NCBI GenBank assembly: GCA_964645585.1
Contig: CAZYAN010000010.1
Coordinates: 1 to 64,000, forward strand
Direction: 5' to 3'
DNA: 64,000 nt
Source: DATGSL01 sp964645585
GTDB lineage: Bacteria > Verrucomicrobiota > Verrucomicrobiia > Opitutales > T3Sed10-336
The number at the start of each line of letters is the position of its first letter. Positions within the stretch are counted from its first letter, which is position 1. The notes below the pieces were generated by a model. It was given only the letters and a program-made list of their open reading frames with translations. It did no database searches and was not told where the DNA came from. Positions 44,969 to 54,062 of this stretch are shown here, piece by piece. The translations under genes were made by a program, and so were the position numbers.

Positions 44969-46381
44969 GTGAGCCTCGTTCTGCTTCGTCTCCTCAGCCG
45001 TCTTTTGGCCGCCCTTCCCGAAGGCGCGATCCGGTGCGCTGCCTCCGCGGCGGGTGAGGTTTACTTTTTCATCGACCGCAAACGCCGGCGAATCCTCCTG
45101 TCGAACCTGACACTTGCATTTCCTGAAAAAGACCGTCGCTGGATCCAATCAACAGCACGCGCGAGCGTCCGGCAGATGTTTGAGTTCGGCCTGCTCGCGG
45201 CGGCGATGCCCGCGATGAGCGAGAAGCGACTCCAGACGATTTTCCGGATGGATTCGGCAACGCGCGAACAGCTTCAATCGCGGGCCGACCAAAACCGGCC
45301 TCTACTTGTTGCCGCGCCTCACCTCGGCCCGCAGGAGGGTTTGTGCCTCCTGCCCTTGTTTCTCTCCAACCCGCCGCCGCTCGGGTCGATTTACCGCCCG
45401 CTCGACCACCGGGCGCTCGAAACGTTCATTCTGAATTCGCGGCAGCGCTTTGGTGTCACGCTCTTTTCCAGAAAGCGGGCGCTCCAGAGTTCAATTCGGA
45501 TTTTGCGCCAGAACGGCTGGCTGGCGGTGTTTTTTGACCAGAACAGCGGGCGCAAAGGCGCGTTGCTGACCTTCTTTGACCGCGTCGCGTCCGTCACCGA
45601 ATTGCCCGGAATGCTCGCTAGCCGTCACGAGGCCGATATTCTTTACCTGTACGCGGCCCGCCGGGCGTTCTGGCGCATCGATCTTTGCGTCGAAGCCGGC
45701 CCGAGCGCGCCGGATCGCAACACGGCTGTCTTTGCAACCAACCAATGGCTGGAAAATCTCCTCCGCGAACGCGAAGAGCTGATCCCGGGATGGCTCTGGG
45801 CACACAATCGCTGGCGGCTCCACCGGCGGCCCCGCCTCTGCCTGGACGCCAAATCCCATCTCCTCGATGAACAGAACCGTTACCTGAAACGCAAAGCACT
45901 CCCCCGACGAGAACCGTTTCTTATCCGTCTTCCCGATCGCCTCGACGAAGCCAAGCTTCTGTTGCCCCTGCTTCGGGCCCTGCGTCGGTCCCGTCCGGAC
46001 GCGGCGCTGATTCTTCTTGGCCAGCCGGACGCGCTTCCGCTCTTCGAGGAATCGGGTCTTTGCGAACGTGCGATTCCCCTGCCCGCGAACGCCTGGCGGC
46101 GACTGCGGCTCGCCCGAGAGCTGCGCTGGATTTTTCCGACGTTTCACCTTCTCTTCAACGACCGGGCTTCGGTCGATTTCGAGGCCTGGCTCACCGGAGC
46201 GGTCCATCGGCTCGGCATCGAAGGCAAGCGGCGCCGACGACTGCTGACCGCAACGTGGCGCCCCGAGCCCGCCGACCGCGCGGCAGGCGATCTGTTATCG
46301 GTGTGGACAAAGTTTCTTGAGCATTTTCAGATGGATGGCAAAGACGGACACGAGGGGACGCAGGCTGACACGCACGGGTAA
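44969..46381 (+). CDS. LpxL/HtrB-type lipid A acyltransferase with C-terminal GT9-like extension
   Basis: A 470-residue protein starting with GTG. Residues 1-310 are a lysophospholipid-like acyltransferase of the lauroyl/myristoyl type: N-terminal amphipathic helix, H118-x4-E123 (A-P-H-L-G-P-Q-E), F-F-D-Q-N-S-G-R-K-G and W-A-H-N-R-W-R. That family normally ends at about 300 residues. Here about 145 more follow, with L-P-D-R-L-D-E-A-K-L-L-L-P-L-L-R-A-L and D-A-A-L-I-L-L-G-Q-P resembling the first Rossmann half of GT9 heptosyltransferases; the second, sugar-nucleotide-binding half is absent. It suggests an acyltransferase fused to a partial lipopolysaccharide glycosyltransferase-like domain. 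It probably acylates lipid A in the inner membrane. Confidence 0.8.
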   Translation: MSLVLLRLLSRLLAALPEGAIRCAASAAGEVYFFIDRKRRRILLSNLTLAFPEKDRRWIQSTARASVRQMFEFGLLAAAMPAMSEKRLQTIFRMDSATREQLQSRADQNRPLLVAAPHLGPQEGLCLLPLFLSNPPPLGSIYRPLDHRALETFILNSRQRFGVTLFSRKRALQSSIRILRQNGWLAVFFDQNSGRKGALLTFFDRVASVTELPGMLASRHEADILYLYAARRAFWRIDLCVEAGPSAPDRNTAVFATNQWLENLLREREELIPGWLWAHNRWRLHRRPRLCLDAKSHLLDEQNRYLKRKALPRREPFLIRLPDRLDEAKLLLPLLRALRRSRPDAALILLGQPDALPLFEESGLCERAIPLPANAWRRLRLARELRWIFPTFHLLFNDRASVDFEAWLTGAVHRLGIEGKRRRRLLTATWRPEPADRAAGDLLSVWTKFLEHFQMDGKDGHEGTQADTHG

Positions 46382-46482
46382 TGACGAGCAGGGACGAAAG
46401 GATAGGAAAAGCGGACGGTTTCGTGTGAGTTCGCGCGTTATCGCATAGACTTCTTGTGCATTTTTTTTCATTTTTGAAAATT

Positions 46483-47394
46483 ATGCGCGTATTTGCCTTT
46501 CCCCTTTTTCTGCTTTTCGCCGCAGTTGGTTTTTTGCATTTTTCTGTCGTTTCGGCCGAACCGCTCGAGCTTCGAGCCGAACTTCTTGACGACCGGGTCC
46601 AAGTGCTCGTCGGCGACCAGCTTTTTACCGAGTATCAATTCGGCGACGACCTGAAGTATCCGCAATTTTATCCGGTGCAGGGCCCGCGCAGCGAAACAAG
46701 TGTGACCACCCGCCGGTCGGATCCGTACCCGCATCACTCCTCGCTGTTTTTCGGCTGTGATAAAGTCAACGGAGGCAACTACTGGCAAGAAGGTCTCGAC
46801 CGGGGCCGGATCGTATCCAAAAATGTGCGACTGCTCCAAGCGGCCGGAACAGAAATTCTGATTCAACAGGAATGCCGCTGGGAGCGGCCCGGCGCGGAGC
46901 CCCCATTCCTCGATTCGAGAATCATCGCGATCCGCGCGCCATCGCCTGATCGCCGAATCATCGATTTTTCAATCACACTGGCTGCATTAACCGATGTCAC
47001 CATCAAGAAAACCAACCACTCACTCTTCGCGGCGCGCATCGCCCCGGATCTCGCCGTCACGGCGGGCGGAAAACTGATCAATGAGCACGGGCAGCAAGGC
47101 GAGAAAGCCAGCTTCGGGCAGCCGTCTGCCTGGATGGACGCGCGGGGAGAGCGCGAACAAGGCACCGAAGGACTCGCCATTTTTGTTCATCCCGACAATC
47201 CGTGGACACCGACGCCCTGGTTCACGCGGGATTACGGTTTCTTTTCACCGACTCCGTTCTACTGGATCGATGAATCGTTTCACATGACGGCCGGCGCGAC
47301 CCTGCACCTTCGCTACCGCGTTCTGGTTCATGCGGATGATCCCTCCCCTGCCGACCTGCAAATCGTATTCGATTCCTGGACGAGTTCGAAGTAG
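46483..47394 (+). CDS. Secreted DUF6807 (PmoA-like) protein
   Basis: A 303-residue exported protein: signal peptide (about 1-25) then the DUF6807 domain, often mislabelled 'methane oxygenase PmoA'. It has the family's F-Y-P-V-Q-G-P-R-S-E-T-S-V-T, Y-P-H-H-S-S-L-F-F-G, V-N-G-G-N-Y-W, and the C-terminal H-P-D-N-P ... P-W-F-T-R-D-Y-G-F-F. Members are common in Planctomycetota and Verrucomicrobiota and have no established activity; a sugar-processing beta-fold is suspected. The ATG at 46483 is preferred to the in-frame GTG at 46456 because the signal peptide begins there. Confidence 0.85.
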   Translation: MRVFAFPLFLLFAAVGFLHFSVVSAEPLELRAELLDDRVQVLVGDQLFTEYQFGDDLKYPQFYPVQGPRSETSVTTRRSDPYPHHSSLFFGCDKVNGGNYWQEGLDRGRIVSKNVRLLQAAGTEILIQQECRWERPGAEPPFLDSRIIAIRAPSPDRRIIDFSITLAALTDVTIKKTNHSLFAARIAPDLAVTAGGKLINEHGQQGEKASFGQPSAWMDARGEREQGTEGLAIFVHPDNPWTPTPWFTRDYGFFSPTPFYWIDESFHMTAGATLHLRYRVLVHADDPSPADLQIVFDSWTSSK

Positions 47395-47475
47395 AATCTC
47401 GCCCCTGCGCCTGCCGGACCGAGGGACTTTTCTGACTTGAAGGCCGTCGCTGCGGAGGCTACACACAATCCCCTT

Positions 47476-47607
47476 ATGATCTTTCCTCCCCTTCGACCGA
47501 CTGCCTCTTCCGCCTACCCGGTTCGATCAGGTTTTGTCCATAAACGGCTGACCGTGATCGAATACACCATCGCGATCGCATCCCGCGAGGAAAGGAAGCG
47601 GCTGTGA
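47476..47607 (+). CDS. Possible 43-residue upstream ORF overlapping the symporter start
   Basis: ATG 47476 opens a 43-codon frame ending in a TGA that shares bases with the symporter's GTG start (GTGA). It is basic and ends R-E-E-R-K-R-L, with no recognised domain; its last codons contain the symporter's ribosome-binding sequence (AGGAAAGGA). It could be a coupling leader peptide or chance. Confidence 0.25.
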   Translation: MIFPPLRPTASSAYPVRSGFVHKRLTVIEYTIAIASREERKRL

Positions 47608-49478
47608 ACCTGCCATTGTTTTTCGCGGAAGCCGGAGTCCTTGCGGGCAACTTCACCTATATTGACTGGCTGGTTGTCATTGGCTACTTGGTCATTACGA
47701 CCATCCTCGGCGGCATTCTTGCCGGGAAACAGCAGAATATTAAGGACTTCTTTCTCGGCGGACGAAAGCTGCCGTGGTACGCCGTGGCCGGCTCCAGCAT
47801 AGCCACGGAAATTAGCGCGATCACATTTGTGAGCGTTCCCTTCGTCATCTTCCGGCCGGGCGGCAATTTCACCTACCTGCAACTCGGCCTGATCGGAGGC
47901 CTTCTTGCCCGTATCGTCGTCGCCAAAGTTCTCGTTCCCGCGTACTACAAAAATGAGATTTACAGCCCGTACGACTACATGGGGAATCAGCTCGGAAGTC
48001 GGGTCCGGGGAATGACGACCATGCTCTTCTCGCTCGGCGGTATGCTCGCCCAGTCGTCGCGTGTTTACCTGACAGGACTCATTCTCGCCCTTGTCCTCCA
48101 CGGGCCGCTCGGCCATCTGGAAGCCGCAACCGGAGTCCCGCTTCTGGTCTGGGCTATTGGCATTATCGGCATAGTGTCGATCGCCTGGACGCTCATGGGC
48201 GGCATCGCCACCGTCATTTGGACGGACGTCATCCTCTTTTTCGTTTTCACGGTCGGCGCGGTCGGTGCGATACTCACGATTCTCTATGAAGTTGATGCCG
48301 GACTTTTTACGGTGGTGCAAACCGCTTGGGACGCGGGGAAATTCCAGCTTTGGGATTTTGATCCGAGCCCGGCGGTGGAGTTCACGGTCTGGACGGCCGC
48401 GATCGCAGCCACGTGGGGAAACATTGGCGCCTTCGGAACCGACCAGTTGATGGCGCAGCGCCTCTTCTGCTGCCGGAATGAGCGGGAGGCAAAAAAGGCG
48501 GTGATTGCCAGCTACGCAGGCACCTTGATCACGCTCCTGGTTCTCTTCGTCGGGGTTGGACTCTGGTACTATTATCAGCACGTCCCCCTCGAAGGAGAAG
48601 CTCTGGCACTCTACGAAGACCGCGGCGACCGGATTTTCCCGATTTTCATCCTCACTGTCGTTCCGACCGGCCTCACCGGCCTGATCGTTGCCGGAATTTT
48701 CGCCGCGGCAATCTCCAGCCTCGATTCAATCCTCGCCGCCCTTTCCCAAACCAGCATGTCAGCCTTCTACCTGCCGCTTCGGGAAAAATTTCTTCTCAAA
48801 CAGCGGAAAGCCTTGCCGCACAAGGGCGACCCTGCCAGCGGAGCGCATCCGGATGACAAAACGGCAGGCAACGCCGCCGAGGATCGGCGAACGGTTTTCG
48901 TTTCACGGATAATCGTCATCTTCTGGGGTGTCGTCTTGTCGGTTCTCGCAGCGGTCATGCATGTGGCCGCTGATTATTTCGATCACCTCCTCGGCTTGGC
49001 GCTCGGGATGGCGGGCTTTGTCACCGGCGGACTGATGGCAGGATTTTTCCTCGGATTCTTCGCCAAGCGCCTGAACATTAATGGAACCGGATTTCTGTAC
49101 GCCGCTCCGCTCGGAGTCCTGACCGTTCTGGCCGCGAGTCCCTTCAACGAACATGGCTGGACCACTTGGACCTGCATTATCGGATCGCTCATTATCCTGG
49201 CCGTGTGGATCGTCAGCCGGGGTCGCCAAGCACTTTCCGCCAAAACAGCTATTCTCATTGGCGGCGTCGCGATCGTGATTCTCACGGCTCAGTTTGCCTA
49301 TTCGACTTCAGTTGATCCGGAAACCGGCGAAACTCTTCGGCACACGGTTTCCTGGCCGTGGTACGCACCGATCGGCTCGACAATGACGTTTGTCTTCGGT
49401 TACTTGCTAGCGGGGCCGCGCGACTCGCGGTCGAGGGACAAATCCGAAGCGGAGCAGATCTATGTCGGGGAGAATTGA
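47604..49478 (+). CDS. Sodium/solute symporter (SSS family), SMP-30-linked
   Basis: A 624-residue membrane protein with about 14 helices. SSS features: D-F-F-L-G-G-R-K-L-P-W-Y-A-V-A-G-S-S-I-A-T-E-I-S-A-I-T-F in two adjoining pieces at 40-75, W-T-D-V-I-L-F-F in the sodium-site helix, and I-S-S-L-D-S-I-L-A-A in helix 8. It starts with GTG behind AGGAAAGGA and overlaps the SMP-30 gene by 17 bases, so transport and lactone or sugar-acid handling are coupled. It is different in sequence from the symporter at 39868. The substrate is presumably a sugar or its lactone. Confidence 0.9.
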   Translation: MNLPLFFAEAGVLAGNFTYIDWLVVIGYLVITTILGGILAGKQQNIKDFFLGGRKLPWYAVAGSSIATEISAITFVSVPFVIFRPGGNFTYLQLGLIGGLLARIVVAKVLVPAYYKNEIYSPYDYMGNQLGSRVRGMTTMLFSLGGMLAQSSRVYLTGLILALVLHGPLGHLEAATGVPLLVWAIGIIGIVSIAWTLMGGIATVIWTDVILFFVFTVGAVGAILTILYEVDAGLFTVVQTAWDAGKFQLWDFDPSPAVEFTVWTAAIAATWGNIGAFGTDQLMAQRLFCCRNEREAKKAVIASYAGTLITLLVLFVGVGLWYYYQHVPLEGEALALYEDRGDRIFPIFILTVVPTGLTGLIVAGIFAAAISSLDSILAALSQTSMSAFYLPLREKFLLKQRKALPHKGDPASGAHPDDKTAGNAAEDRRTVFVSRIIVIFWGVVLSVLAAVMHVAADYFDHLLGLALGMAGFVTGGLMAGFFLGFFAKRLNINGTGFLYAAPLGVLTVLAASPFNEHGWTTWTCIIGSLIILAVWIVSRGRQALSAKTAILIGGVAIVILTAQFAYSTSVDPETGETLRHTVSWPWYAPIGSTMTFVFGYLLAGPRDSRSRDKSEAEQIYVGEN

Positions 49479-50319
49479 GACCATCGTGAATCTTCATTGC
49501 GGCCTGGGTGAAGGCCCTCTGTGGGATCCGGACCGGGAAAGCCTTTATTGGACGGATATTCCCGCGGGCCGAATTCATCAGTACAGCGTCCGGGAAAGAA
49601 CAACAGCAACGGTTTACGAAGGGCCCCTTGTTTCCGGCTTCACACGGGAGGCTGACGGAACGCTTCTTCTCTTCCGCGAGCGTGATATCGCACGCCTCTA
49701 TCCGGACGGGCGCGTCAAACCCGTTCTCGCATTTCCTGAGGACGGTGCCGATCGCTTCAATGACGTCATTGCCGACCCCGAGGGCCGCGTATTCGCCGGA
49801 CGTTACGCGAAGAAGAACGAAGACGGCGGACTGTATCGCATCGATCCGGACGGCTCGATCCACCTATTGTTCAAGGGCTGCGCCTGCCCGAATGGCATGG
49901 GTTTTTCCCCGGACCTCAAGACTTTCTATTACACCTGCTCGACTTCGCGCACCATCGAACGATTCCACTATGATCGCGCGACTGGCAAACTGGCAGACCG
50001 GCAATTGTTTTACCAAGCGACAAAAGAGGAAGGGACTCCAGACGGGTTGACCGTGGACGAAGAAGGGGTCATCTGGTCGGCCCGATTCGGAGGTGCCTCA
50101 GTCATCCGGCACGCCCCGGATGGACGCGTGCTTGAAACGATTTCGTTTCCTGCCTCCCAGATCACCTCGGTTATGTTTGGCGGCGAGATGATGAACACCC
50201 TGTTTGTCACGAGCGCTGGCGGATCCGCTGGAAGCGAATCGGCTGATGGAGCCTTATTCGCTCTTCAAACGGAAGCGAAAGGACGGATCGAATTCCGATC
50301 GCGAATACTCCTTCAGTAA
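49462..50319 (+). CDS. SMP-30/gluconolactonase family lactonase
   Basis: A 285-residue six-bladed propeller hydrolase. Divalent-metal ligands are E17 (L-G-E-G-P-L-W-D), N144 (C-P-N-G-M-G-F-S) and D194 (T-P-D-G-L-T-V-D), with N100 (R-F-N-D-V) the usual fourth. It opens aldonolactones from sugar dehydrogenases into aldonic acids in the cytoplasm; there is no signal peptide. It starts inside the end of the symporter gene and has GGAG ahead of ATG 49462. It fills the lactonase step missing from the SDR/dehydratase/lyase cluster at 34.5-41.6 kb, though it belongs to another transcript. Confidence 0.9.
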   Translation: MSGRIETIVNLHCGLGEGPLWDPDRESLYWTDIPAGRIHQYSVRERTTATVYEGPLVSGFTREADGTLLLFRERDIARLYPDGRVKPVLAFPEDGADRFNDVIADPEGRVFAGRYAKKNEDGGLYRIDPDGSIHLLFKGCACPNGMGFSPDLKTFYYTCSTSRTIERFHYDRATGKLADRQLFYQATKEEGTPDGLTVDEEGVIWSARFGGASVIRHAPDGRVLETISFPASQITSVMFGGEMMNTLFVTSAGGSAGSESADGALFALQTEAKGRIEFRSRILLQ

Positions 50320-50440
50320 AGCCGGCACCAGCAAAAGAATCGGTGGATCGCTTGCAGCACCGGCTCATGAATGAATCGGCCCGGCCCCTGCGCAATACAA
50401 CGCGAGAAGACACAACACTGTGCCTTCCGGTGAAAAATTA

Positions 50441-50488
50441 CGGGCCCGCCCGCGGAACGGAATGAAATATCCGTCGCAGGCGGGCCCG
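50441..50488. terminator. Terminator hairpin between convergent genes
   Basis: CGGGCCCGCC (50441-50450) pairs with GGCGGGCCCG (50479-50488), with a further ACGG/CCGT pairing inside. Read leftwards, it is followed by TAATTTTTC, so it suits the end of the amidase transcript and may also stop the lactonase transcript. Confidence 0.75.
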
Positions 50489-50512
50489 CTGCTTACTTCT
50501 CACTCGGGAGCA

Positions 50513-51625
50513 TCACTGCTTCACCCAACGAACGGCATCGGCAATGACCTTGTCTCCACTGCTGGTCCAGCAAGAAAGCTGGACCTGTCGATTGCCGCTG
50601 CCGAAAGTATACGTTCCCAAAGAATTCCATTGACCGCCATTGGCGGTCTGGTTGACGTTCTCGACGGCCGTTCCACCGGAATGGTGAATATGATAGGCCG
50701 CCGCGGTCGCCCGGTCAGGCGACTCCGTCCACCAGGCATCCACACGCCACGACCCGGACTGCGGCAGATTGCCTGTCCACGTCGCCGGATCGCTGATAAA
50801 TTCGGTTTCCCGCCAGTGATAGCTCGACCCGAATTTATCCGATGACCAAGTCGCCTCTCCCCAGTTCGCTGAGGCGGAGAAGCCCGCGTGTGTGTTATCG
50901 ACCGTTACCGTTGTCACGGTGGGATTAATACGCGAATTGATCGCGTTGCGCGCCGTCCCGCCGTTGTAGTTGGTGCCGATCGTCGCATAAACGATGTCTC
51001 CTGGGCACGCGGTCGACCCGACGTTCCGGTGACCCGCTACTCGACCGACCGTCTTGCCGCCGTAGCTCCCGGACCCGTACGGCGACCAGCCATTCGGCAT
51101 GCGCCAGGCGATCAAGTCCCACAGCGCATTGCGCCCGGCGGTTGTGAACGATTGGTTGGGCGACGGATGGTGGTACCCCATCATCACGAAACCAAAGCTG
51201 TTGGTATTCACCGCGTCGTGCGCGCCGCGCCGCTGCTCAGACTTAACGTCGGAATTGCGGCGGCCTTCGAAGATATTCCCCAGCTTATCAACCAGGTAAT
51301 GATAGCCGATGTCGCTCCAGCCGTTGACGTCCATTTGATAATTCTGCACGCCGCGCACCATCGAGGCCGAGGTGCTCTGGCTGGTCGTGTTGAAGTGCGA
51401 CGAAGCGGCCGTGTGGTGAATGACGGCACGATTCAGCGCGCTCATGTTGGAGTTGAGGGACGCCGAACGGGCGTTCCAGCAACTGCGATTGCAGACGGAT
51501 GGTTTGGTGGCGGCCCCGGCCGCCTCCGCGGTGCCGGACAGCAGAACGGAAATTCCCGCGGCTGCCGCGGCTGCCAGCGCCAAGATCGGCGCGGCGCCTG
51601 TAGGTTTGTCGTTTTGGTGCTTCAT
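50513..51625 (-). CDS. Secreted PGRP-type N-acetylmuramoyl-alanine amidase with golvesin-like C-terminal domain
   Basis: A 370-residue exported protein. After an Ala-rich signal peptide (about 1-36) lies an amidase_2/PGRP domain (about 55-225). Zinc ligands are H70 (V-I-H-H-T-A), H199 (V-A-G-H-R) and C207 (T-A-C-P-G-D), with Y110 region G-Y-H-Y and the E120-G-R-R segment usual for the active site. Residues 230-370 resemble the golvesin/Xly CBD-like beta-domain (V-D-N-T-H-A-G-F-S ... I-A-D-A-V-R-W-V), best known from actinobacteria and myxobacteria. The start at 51625 has TAGGAAA just ahead. It cleaves murein or preys on other bacteria's walls; the composition (Asn/Ser/Gly-rich) and domain pairing suggest transfer from another phylum. 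Confidence 0.85.
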   Translation of the reverse strand: MKHQNDKPTGAAPILALAAAAAAGISVLLSGTAEAAGAATKPSVCNRSCWNARSASLNSNMSALNRAVIHHTAASSHFNTTSQSTSASMVRGVQNYQMDVNGWSDIGYHYLVDKLGNIFEGRRNSDVKSEQRRGAHDAVNTNSFGFVMMGYHHPSPNQSFTTAGRNALWDLIAWRMPNGWSPYGSGSYGGKTVGRVAGHRNVGSTACPGDIVYATIGTNYNGGTARNAINSRINPTVTTVTVDNTHAGFSASANWGEATWSSDKFGSSYHWRETEFISDPATWTGNLPQSGSWRVDAWWTESPDRATAAAYHIHHSGGTAVENVNQTANGGQWNSLGTYTFGSGNRQVQLSCWTSSGDKVIADAVRWVKQ

Positions 51626-51926
51626 TTTCCTAACTAGTTTGGGTTGGGTCTTCTTTGTCTGATCACCTCGGTTCGGAGGACGGCCTCTTCCCCGAGAGCA
51701 AAGGCGCTGCTGGCGCCGGAAAACAAACACTGTGGCAATCCATTTTGGGTGGCCGACAGCTTCGCCAATGGGGGTGCAAGGAGCAATCCCGGCGTCAGTT
51801 AAATTGTTGAAAAAGGTTTGCTTGCTCGGCTCCTAGACGACAGTTTCAGCACGAAGCACGCGGTCCGCCCGCCTCGGGCTGTTGAGAAGCGCCAAGTTTC
51901 CCCGGATCCGTCTCCTTTACACCCCG
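51626..51926. other. 301-bp divergent intergenic region of amidase and tandem LacI genes
   Basis: No gene is visible. It should hold both promoters. I see no clear palindrome or repeat and no strong promoter boxes. Confidence 0.4.
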
Positions 51927-54062
51927 ATGAACGACACACCTGATTTCCCCCGGGCCGACCGGCCGGTCACGATGATCACAATCGCACGCGAGGCAGCCGT
52001 CAGCGTTGCCACCGTTTCGCTCGCTCTGAAAGGCAACCCGCGCATTCCAGAAAAAACGCGTCGGCGGATCGCGCTCATCGCTGACCGGCTCGGGTATCAG
52101 AAAAGTGCATACATTGCGGCGCACATGGCCTGCCGGCGGAAGGCGAAGCTCCCCGCGTCGAGTCCGGTTCTCGCGTTTCTTGAGCCTCGACACCCTCCAC
52201 CTGGGGAAGATCCGGATGCATCGGACCGCCCCGATGCATATTTTGAAGGAGCGGCGCGGCGCGCGGCTGAGCGCGGCTTTCGGCTGGAACGCTTCCCGCT
52301 GTCCGATCCTGGCACAGGCGCGGCGCGCCTCAGCTCGGTCCTTTACGTGCGCAACATCGCCGGCGCCATCCTCGCGCCCCTTCCCGACGGCTGGCAAACG
52401 GTGCGACTCGAGTGGCGGTACTTCGCGACGGTTGCGCTCGGCTTCACCCTTCGGAACCCTCCGTTGCATCGTGTGGCCAGCGATCCGTTTCAATCGATGA
52501 CCGCCGCGGTCGAAAAATGCCGCCGCCTCGGCTACCGGCGCATCGGCCTTACCCTGACCCGCCCAGGCGACGCGCGCGTCGACGGCCGATGGCTCGCCGC
52601 GTATGTAATGTTTCAAACCGGACCGGAGGGACGGAATCTCTTGCCGCCATTCGTGACACGGCAGTGGAATCCGCGCCGCCTTCTCTCTTGGTTAAAGAAA
52701 TCGCGTCCTGACGTTCTCATTACGCCTTGGGCAAATCAATTCCTAGACTTGCTTCACAAGAATGGCTGGAACGTTCCCGACGAGATCGGGTTGGTCACCG
52801 TCGACATGCCCGCTCCGAACGGACCGGTAGGCGGAGTATTTCAAAACCGCCCGCTTCTCGGATCGCGCGCGGTCGACACGGTTATCGCCGCGCTGGAACG
52901 CAACGAGCGCGGAATACCGCCGTTTGCCAATACCGTGCTGATCGATGGCATCTGGCGCCCCGGCTCCACCGTCCGTCCCGAAAAGGCGCCCGCTGAGCCA
53001 GACGGAATGCAAAAACACACGGAACACTCGATTTCGATGCGCGAGCTCGCGGAACGGCTGAACCTCCACACGTCGACGGTCTCGCTCAGCCTCAAAAACA
53101 GTCCAGCAATCGCCCTCGCAACCCGCAAGCGCGTGCGTCGGATCGCGCGGGAAATGGGCTATCGCGCGAATCCCTTCGTTTCCAAATTGATGAAAGCCCG
53201 CCGGACGGGAAAACTTCCGGCACAGCGCCCGTCCATCGCGTTCATTACCACTTTCCCGACCCCGGACGGCTGGCGCGAAAAATCGGAGGTGTTCGTTCAG
53301 TATTTCAACGGTGCCTCAGAGATGGCGGCGCGAAAAGGGTTTCAGCTCGAGGAAGTCTGGGCTCCGCCGCATGCCGCGGCCGAAGTCAGCCGGAAACTTC
53401 GCCGCCGCGGCATCCTCGGCATCCTGATTCCGCCGCTTCCAGCTGTCGGCGCGCCGCTGCGAATGCGCTGGGAATGGTTTTGCACCGTTGGGTTTGGATT
53501 TACACTTCACAGCCCCAGCATTCATCGGGTCGACAATGATCACTATTCCTCCATGCGCCGCGCGGTGCGCCAATGCCGCCGCCTCGGCTATCGCCGGATC
53601 GGTCTCGCGCTCAACGCCAAAGACTCCGGCAAAGTGCAAAGCCGGTGGCTCGCCTCCTACTTGATGCAACAGCGCGAACTCCGCGGAATTGTTCCCGTGG
53701 ATCCGCTGATCGCCCGCCGCTGGACGCAGTCGTCGATCGCGCGGTGGCTGGACCGGACGCAACCGGACGTCATTATCGCCTTCTGGCCGGCCGACATTAT
53801 CCATTGGCTCAATGCCCTCAACTACTCCGTGCCGCGCGATATCGGCGTCGTCGGCCTGCGCAGTCCCGAACTCGGCGGTCCGCTCTCTGGCACCTACGAA
53901 CGGGCCGAGCTGCTTGGCGGACGCGCTGCTGAAATCGTGATCAGCCTTGTCGAACAGGGTAAACAAGGCATATCCGAGCACCCTCGCACCGTCCTCATCG
54001 ACGGGATTTGGAATCCGGGCGGCACGGTCGTGCGGCAACGGAAACCGATTCCAGCAAGGTAA
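51927..54062 (+). CDS. Tandem double LacI-family transcriptional regulator in one polypeptide
   Basis: A 711-residue protein made of two complete LacI-type repressors in a row. Half 1 (about 12-345) has the DNA-binding helix-turn-helix I-A-R-E-A-A-V-S-V-A-T-V-S-L-A-L and a periplasmic-binding-type sensor. After a polar linker, half 2 (about 361-711) has M-R-E-L-A-E-R-L-N-L-H-T-S-T-V-S-L-S-L and its own sensor. The halves align throughout: Y-F-(E/N)-G-A, C-R-R-L-G-Y-R-R-I-G-L, (D/T)-V-(L/I)-I and T-V-L-I-D-G-I-W-(R/N)-P-G occur in both. An in-frame ATG at 53007 begins half 2, as if two genes fused by loss of a stop. It would behave as a covalent dimer. LacI proteins are normally about 340 aa. 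Targets are unknown; the palindrome at 5583 is one candidate. The start ATG 51927 is chosen over 51882 on domain position. Confidence 0.88.
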   Translation: MNDTPDFPRADRPVTMITIAREAAVSVATVSLALKGNPRIPEKTRRRIALIADRLGYQKSAYIAAHMACRRKAKLPASSPVLAFLEPRHPPPGEDPDASDRPDAYFEGAARRAAERGFRLERFPLSDPGTGAARLSSVLYVRNIAGAILAPLPDGWQTVRLEWRYFATVALGFTLRNPPLHRVASDPFQSMTAAVEKCRRLGYRRIGLTLTRPGDARVDGRWLAAYVMFQTGPEGRNLLPPFVTRQWNPRRLLSWLKKSRPDVLITPWANQFLDLLHKNGWNVPDEIGLVTVDMPAPNGPVGGVFQNRPLLGSRAVDTVIAALERNERGIPPFANTVLIDGIWRPGSTVRPEKAPAEPDGMQKHTEHSISMRELAERLNLHTSTVSLSLKNSPAIALATRKRVRRIAREMGYRANPFVSKLMKARRTGKLPAQRPSIAFITTFPTPDGWREKSEVFVQYFNGASEMAARKGFQLEEVWAPPHAAAEVSRKLRRRGILGILIPPLPAVGAPLRMRWEWFCTVGFGFTLHSPSIHRVDNDHYSSMRRAVRQCRRLGYRRIGLALNAKDSGKVQSRWLASYLMQQRELRGIVPVDPLIARRWTQSSIARWLDRTQPDVIIAFWPADIIHWLNALNYSVPRDIGVVGLRSPELGGPLSGTYERAELLGGRAAEIVISLVEQGKQGISEHPRTVLIDGIWNPGGTVVRQRKPIPAR

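Noticed and set aside
46483..47394. Methane monooxygenase subunit
   Set aside because: The DUF6807 family carries the misleading 'PmoA' label, but there is a cleaved signal peptide, no set of membrane helices and no pmoB/pmoC neighbours.
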